Below are positions 16,935-21,493 of a DNA stretch of 21,493 bases, piece after piece. Position 1 is the first letter of the stretch, and each line of letters begins with the position of its first letter. The stretch is from Chara braunii (Eukaryota; Streptophyta; Charophyceae; Charales; Characeae). The position numbers and the translations under genes were made by a program. Location of the stretch: assembly GCA_003427395.1 (NCBI GenBank), contig BFEA01000005.1, positions 3,288,779-3,310,271 of the forward strand, read 5' to 3'. Below the pieces are notes generated by a model that made no database searches, had not been told where the DNA came from, and saw only the letters and a list, made by a program, of their open reading frames with translations.

Positions 16935-17871
16935 GCATTTTATTTTGAGGAGTTGCACAAGAATGAGGTTTGTATAGCTAAAAGCAAGGGGTGTGAGTGC
17001 AGAGAATGGTTGTAGTTGACCCCGTGTAGTATATGGACTTTTTGGTTGGATCTTTGATGTGATTGCATGTATGTTTGGTGATTCGGACTCTGGATTTGAC
17101 TGCCTACGCTCACATACATATATATGGGTGATAGGAGGCCCACTGTGACTGTGAGAAGTGATCGTCCTATATTAATAACCCTCTATATATGATATATATA
17201 TATATATATCTTGAGTGTTTCGCGCGGCCTATTGAGACCACGCGTAAGGGTTAAACAGATCGTGTGCTTGAGAGAAGAGGGAGATCCCCTGTTATCCTTT
17301 CCTTTTTAGATTTTTATGGTTGGACGTTGTAGCCCGTGGCAACCGTCAAAGTCAAACCCCGTGACTGTTCTTCAGGCCCTAGATGATAGACCTGGTCTCC
17401 AGGGCGATAAGAGGCGATTGTCACCACAGGTATGAACCTATGTACCACCCACTCTCTGCAGGGTGCAGAAGAGGGTGTGGTTTTCAACCGCCCTTGGCGG
17501 TTGTCCAGCGTCGAGAGATTAACCCTCAAGGTGCGTGTCAGCCGACACTTGAGTGTCGAATGCGACCCTCGAGATTAACGAGGACCGCATGAGTATGGGT
17601 ACTACATAGTACGCCATCACTACGACCTCTTGCGTACGTTTGCATTGCGAGTCGATATGAGTTAGCCCTGCGTCCGCGCGGTTTTATATTAAGTCTCCCG
17701 CGAGACGCTTATCCGATTTCCGCATCGGAAAGTTATAGGATGGCTACTAAGGGACTAGGAGTGTTGTCGCGTTGTTTGTTTTGTGTCGTTTCGTATATAT
17801 GTACGTATGTGTGTGTGTGTTTTTGCTTTTATGTTCTTATAGTGGTGTGCGTGTGGTGTGTGGGATGCGTC
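16935..17871. other. Non-coding stretch with a TA microsatellite
   Basis: No gene recognised. It contains an (AT)9 run at 17192-17209 and a perfect palindrome, CGACACTTGAGTGTCG apart from its centre, at 17543-17558. A short GT run lies near 17808-17822. Confidence 0.35.
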
Positions 17872-18260
17872 CTAGTCGACCGGCGACGAGCCGCGCTTTG
17901 GACCTCAGCCCCCCCAAGATGTCGGTCCCGTGCGGGTCCGATAGAGGCGTACTACCGCGCGTACCCCCTATGCTACAGCGAACGAGAAACGCCCTCGGTT
18001 GGTCTACCTCTGCGATTGCAACTGATCAGCTTTCGTACTATGGATTGGTAGCTCGGCGGGGATACGCCCACCGAAGGGAGGTGACAACTCCCGTAAGGTG
18101 GAGGTAAGTCATGCCTCGCGTAGGCCCTATCATGTCGTAGGGGCTCGCGAGAGGTATGGCTGACGCACTCGGCCGGAGCGGCTTGCGGAAGCTCCATGTA
18201 TGTATCGCGACGAGGATTAAAGTCCAACTCTTGCGTGACGTGGCGGAGAGGGTCTCGCGC
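17872..18260 (+). repeat. Divergent dispersed direct repeat, copy A
   Basis: Shares ordered blocks with 19367-19755: CTAGTCGACCG, GCGAACGAG, GGTCTACCTCTGC, TAGCTCGG.GGGATACGCC, GGTGACARCTCC, GTCGTAGGG and TTGCGTGACG / GTGCGTGATG. The offset is nearly constant at about 1,493 bp, which shows common descent with substantial divergence. The nature of the element is unknown. Confidence 0.65.
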
Positions 18261-18699
18261 TGACCTTGTGCGGTGCTGGACCGATGCGCTCGACACCGCA
18301 TAGGTCCATTCGATGTCGGTATCAGTGCCACAGAGAGATGTGATGATGAGATCCTTCCGCGACAGAAGGGGAGTCTGCTAAAACTCTTTCGTATTCGATG
18401 ACGACTATTTTGTGGAGCGACGGGTGATTACGATGACGAGGACGAGTGCGGAGGCTGACAATCAATGAGACGCTCATCAGGCGGCATGCTCGGTTGGATA
18501 GACGCGCACGGGGGACTCGCACGCTTCACGGCCGCTAAGCGTCACCTTCCACCATAGGTCCCTCTTGATTGGACCACTAGAAGGAGGATAGTTAAGCCTC
18601 TAGGATCAGATCATCAGGCTTCGGCCTTAAGGGTTAAAACATAATCAATCCCGATTACCTTAGTGGTGCCGACCGAGAAAACATGGTCAACCCATCCCT
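18261..18699. other. Spacer between the dispersed repeats
   Basis: No supported coding frame. GC content falls towards its right end. Confidence 0.3.
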
Positions 18700-19056
18700 A
18701 TGATTATTATTTCCACGGCAATTGCCACTGGAGTCATGATGAGGGGCGAAGGCGGCAAATTTTTTTCTTTTTTTCTTTTTTTTTATACATCTAGGTTTGG
18801 TAGCCATCCGCAGTTGGGCGATAATCTTAACATTAGGAAGGACGTAAGTGGCATGGGTGAAAGAAAGTCAGAGGAAAATAATAAAGATAAATATGGTCAC
18901 ATTGCTATGACACGTTGTTGTTCAATCAAGCAAGTTTCAATCTATGTAAACTGTGAGTGTCAATGGTGCTACGAAGGAGACTCTCATATCGATCATATGT
19001 GCATTAATTGTGGGACGCTTTCAAATATTTTCCCTTCGGTCTCATGTGATGGGTAA
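18700..19056 (+). CDS. Small Cys/His-rich open frame of unknown status (118 aa)
   Basis: ATG at 18700, open for 118 codons. Residues 20-29 are a Phe-rich run produced by a poly-T tract, which argues against an intact coding history. Residues 73-104 contain a suggestive metal-binding pattern (CC, then C-x-C-x-x-C, two His, then C-x-x-C: NCECQWCYEGDSHIDHMCIN). No family is recognised. It could be a fragment of a zinc-binding protein or chance. Confidence 0.18.
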   Translation: MIIISTAIATGVMMRGEGGKFFSFFLFFYTSRFGSHPQLGDNLNIRKDVSGMGERKSEENNKDKYGHIAMTRCCSIKQVSIYVNCECQWCYEGDSHIDHMCINCGTLSNIFPSVSCDG

Positions 19057-19150
19057 GATAAAGGTATTCTTCCTGTTGGCAAATTTTGTAATCCTCGCGA
19101 TAGGCTTTCGTTTCGTCACTAAGGCGAGTCACCACTCATGTATTGCATCT

Positions 19151-19285
19151 ATGTGTTTGTTTGCGGTATTAGTGTGTGCCCTGGTTTCTACATTCATGTG
19201 TTTGTTTGCGACATCTATGTGTGGTTGGTTGGTACATTCATGTGTTTAGATGCGACATGTGAGGGCTTTAATGCGTGTTTGGTTG
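19151..19285 (+). repeat. 44-45 bp minisatellite
   Basis: Copies start at 19151, 19196 and 19240 with ATGTGTTTGTTTGCGRYAT-like sequence, and the first two end in TACATTC. Three diverged units. Confidence 0.7.
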
Positions 19286-19366
19286 CAATATCAATGCTGT
19301 ATTTCCCAAAGGGAAGTGCCCTAATAAAAAGGTTACAAGCAGACAGAGTCGTGATCGACCCGTCGA

Positions 19367-19755
19367 AGTCTAGTCGACCGACGCGGTCCGCAGAAAATCT
19401 GTCACCTATACAACGAACGGCTTCGTTGGGATCGATCTATATTTATCTGTAAGAGTTGTCTGTACTACTGCGAACGAGCAAAACACCATTGGCTGGTCTA
19501 CCTCTGCAATTGCACGTAAAAACTTTCATATGTAGATCAATAGCTCGGTAGGGATACGCCTCTGAGGATGGTGACAGCTCCTCAGGGAAGACGAGTTGTG
19601 CCTCGCGGGACCCTGATCTGTCGTAGGGTAACGTGAGAAGTACGACTGGCGCACCCGGGTAGAGAGGTAAACCCCATCGTTCAGCTTGATGAATCTCGAG
19701 GAAAACGTTCCGACTCGAAATGAAAAATATCAAACTCGTGCGTGATGCGGTCGGG
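19367..19755 (+). repeat. Divergent dispersed direct repeat, copy B
   Basis: Partner of 17872-18260, with the same block order and nearly constant offset. It ends just upstream of, or overlaps, the start of the 19745 open frame. Confidence 0.65.
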
Positions 19756-20311
19756 AGATCCCCTTATGCAAGGAAACGTGAAGAGGGTTGTTTCGTCTGA
19801 CAACGGGTTCAAACACACTCAGGTCAACGGGTACTGTACACGGGTGAAGGGGAGATCTAGAGATCGAGCCTTGGATATTGTATTTGCTTCTGTAATAGAT
19901 GAAAACCGTTTCACTCCTAAAGTTGGGTCTCATTCCGTCGTTGTTTGCACCTACTCGCCTTTTTCGGACGTCGCCCTGAGTGAACAGTTCGAAGAAGTCC
20001 ATCGTCCGTTTTTGTGGGGAAATGGACTCAGATGGCCTAGAGAGTTAGCAGGCTATCTACCTATGCCTAGGACATGGGGCTTGCCAAGTCTCTACCCCCA
20101 TACCCTTTGTTTGGCGGGGTTGATTTTCGACACCACGGAGTCGCGTCGGACAGTTGGTCATTTCGGATGGACAGTTGGTCATTTCGGATCGGCCTTTGGT
20201 CGGGGACCAACCAACGGTTTTCGGCAGCAGCGACAACCAAGTTCTTGGCTAGGGAATAACATTAGACCGGAGAACGGTTTTCAGCAGCAGCAACAGCCAA
20301 GTCCAGGGTAG
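19745..20311 (+). CDS. Open frame with Gln-rich tail, unknown function (188 aa)
   Basis: ATG at 19745, open for 188 codons to TAG. The first 100 residues look moderately protein-like (ALDIVFASVIDENRF, SHSVVVCTYSPF). The last 50 come from short tandem repeats: a 21-bp unit near 20149-20190 giving TVGHFG twice, and a duplicated block giving NGFRQQRQPS and NGFQQQQQPS. No domain is recognised, and the start lies within a dispersed repeat. A chance frame through repeat DNA is as likely as a gene. Confidence 0.22.
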   Translation: MRSGDPLMQGNVKRVVSSDNGFKHTQVNGYCTRVKGRSRDRALDIVFASVIDENRFTPKVGSHSVVVCTYSPFSDVALSEQFEEVHRPFLWGNGLRWPRELAGYLPMPRTWGLPSLYPHTLCLAGLIFDTTESRRTVGHFGWTVGHFGSAFGRGPTNGFRQQRQPSSWLGNNIRPENGFQQQQQPSPG

Positions 20312-20374
20312 ACAATCATAACTGAAATCAATAGGAGACACGACTCACAACACTTGCTACGGGGAGGGGAGAAA

Positions 20375-20495
20375 CGGTGTTCAAATAGACCATGGGACGA
20401 CGAAGTGGTTTTCAAATAGAGCATGGGACGACGAAGCGGTGTTCAAATAGAGCATGGAGGGGGAAGTGGTGTTCAAATACAGCATAAGGTGACGA
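20375..20495 (+). repeat. 31-bp minisatellite, four copies
   Basis: Units 20375-20405, 20406-20436, 20437-20466 and 20467-20495 share GGTKTTCAAATAGAGCATGG followed by a GACGAAG-like end. The fourth is the most diverged. Confidence 0.85.
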
Positions 20496-20526
20496 ATTGT
20501 TACAAGCACACAATGTTATTACATAC

Positions 20527-20892
20527 AGATGACAAGTGGAAGCATCCAACAGTGAGGCGAAACATTATCAAGTGAGAGACGTACGGAACACAAGTGTAGA
20601 ACTAGACAAAACACTTATACATGACCAGTGGAGTAACCAAGGGTGAAGCGGAACATCATAAAGCGAAGGATTGACAAAATGCATAAGTGAGACTAGACGA
20701 TACACTTTCACATGACTAGTAAAGCATCCAAGAGTGAAGCAGATCATCAGGAAGTGAAGGACTGACAAAATGCACGAGTGATACAAGACAAAACACTTGC
20801 ACATGACTACTAAAGCAACCTAGAGTGAAGCGGAACATCACCAAGTCAAGGATTGACAAAATGCATGAGTGGGACTAGACAAACCATTTCAC
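20527..20892 (+). repeat. 91-bp tandem repeat, about four copies
   Basis: Copies start near 20527, 20620, 20711 and 20802. The shared core is GAGTGAAGCGGAACATCA, then AAGGATTGACAAAATGCA, then GACTAGACAAAACACTT. Confidence 0.8.
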
Positions 20893-21245
20893 AAGGCTAG
20901 TATGAGCAAGAATCGAAGTAGCGATTTACATAGTAGTGGAAGAATGAACAAAACAAGGGAGATGAAGCACACTACGCTAGAAAAGGTAAGAATCAAAGTT
21001 GCGATTTACTTCCAAGTGAAAGATTGATAAAAAACTAAGAGAAAAGAGAGACAAACACATGCACAAGGCTAAGTATGAGCAAAAAATAAAGGGACGATTT
21101 GCATTGTAGTGAAAAAATTGGCAAAACAAGAGAGGTGAAGCACACCATGCTAGAAAAAGCCAAGAATCACAGTAGCAATATGCTTCATAGTGAAAAATTG
21201 ATCAAAACTTGAAGAAGAGAGACAAAACGCATGCACAAGGTTAGT
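20893..21245 (+). repeat. 86-bp repeat organised in 172-bp higher-order units
   Basis: ACAAGGCTAGTATGAGCAA-like starts occur at 20891, 21063 and 21235, exactly 172 bp apart. Each 172-bp unit contains two related halves of about 86 bp, beginning AAGAATCRAAGTWGCGATTT in the first unit. Sequence such as CAAGGCTAGTATGAGCAA aligns with CATGACTAGTAAAGCAAC of the 91-bp array, so the two arrays probably share an ancestor. Confidence 0.75.
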
Positions 21246-21493
21246 ATCAGGGTTGTCGAGCCTGGCCCCGAGGCCCCGGCGGGGTTCCGGGGGTCCAAGG
21301 GTGGGCACCCCCAACCTCGGCTCCGGACGGCCCCCCCCCAAAAAAAAATATATATATATATAGTGGGGGGTGCGCAGCGAGACCGTGCACTCCGTGGGCT
21401 AAACCCCTAAAATGGGTTTTTGTGCCCCACCCCGGACCCCCCCGGGGCCACACCCATCACTGGGGGGACCGGGGTAGCTACGGGTGCGGGGCC
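21246..21493. other. Abrupt GC-rich, homopolymer-rich segment, probable element edge
   Basis: The A-rich satellite stops within a few bases and is replaced by sequence with many G and C runs (for example GGGGTTCCGGGGGTCC). A composite C9-A8-(TA)n tract lies near 21331-21361. No coding frame is convincing. The sharp boundary suggests insertion of another mobile element that continues past the window. Confidence 0.45.

Noticed and set aside
17740-18107. Overlapping plus-strand frames of 103 and 111 codons
   Set aside because: They run through a GT-rich tract and a dispersed repeat that does not keep either frame in its second copy.
17872-19755. LTR pair of a short retrotransposon
   Set aside because: No TG...CA ends, primer-binding site, polypurine tract or pol-like coding was found, and the copies are very diverged.

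Overview
The window looks like nuclear DNA of a green-lineage eukaryote, most likely a charophyte alga of the Chara type. The reasons are the absence of bacterial gene organisation, long A/T and C/G homopolymer runs, tandem repeats of many periods, a CACTA-type transposon, and a decayed protein that resembles a family I associate with Chara braunii. That species call is a recollection and was not searched. Almost the whole window is mobile or repetitive DNA. I found no intact gene of known function.

Layout. Positions 1-2075 hold a non-autonomous DNA transposon with inverted repeats of about 290-300 bp. They begin ACTAGAGTGC, one base inside a CACTA terminus cut by the window edge, and the element carries nested palindromic units. 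Positions 2263-7513 hold a long decayed coding region. One reading frame persists for about 4.2 kb, broken only by isolated stop codons, and then shifts once. Its conceptual product resembles a ParB-like N-terminal domain (NxR, then GQH...AxxxLL) joined to a permuted, beta-class-like adenine methyltransferase fold whose catalytic motifs have decayed (DLSEP where DPPW/Y is expected, FLGKP where FxGxG is expected). Positions 8270-9324 hold a second decayed coding region on the same strand. It resembles a ULP1/SENP (C48) cysteine protease and still shows the His, Asp, Gln and Cys positions, but with two stops and a frameshift. The two may be parts of one large mobile element.

From 9.3 to 12.7 kb the DNA is AT-rich. 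It has a 216-229 bp tandem repeat and one clean single-exon candidate gene (11541-12098, 185 aa) with a good start context and a TATA-like box. From 12.7 to 14.7 kb it is GC-rich, with a 50-bp tandem repeat and a cluster of minus-strand splice-like motifs. From 15.09 to 15.74 kb there are six hairpins with a nearly invariant 20-nt loop and 8-bp stems that differ from copy to copy yet stay complementary. This compensatory pattern is the most structured unexplained signal in the window. After it come a 120-bp repeat array, a 157-bp tandem duplication, a divergent pair of roughly 390-bp direct repeats 1.49 kb apart, and minisatellites of 44-45, 31, 91 and 86/172 bp. An abrupt change to GC-rich, homopolymer-rich sequence near 21246 probably marks the edge of another element.

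The two systems most worth following are the ParB/methyltransferase-like plus ULP1-like pair, and the invariant-loop hairpin family.
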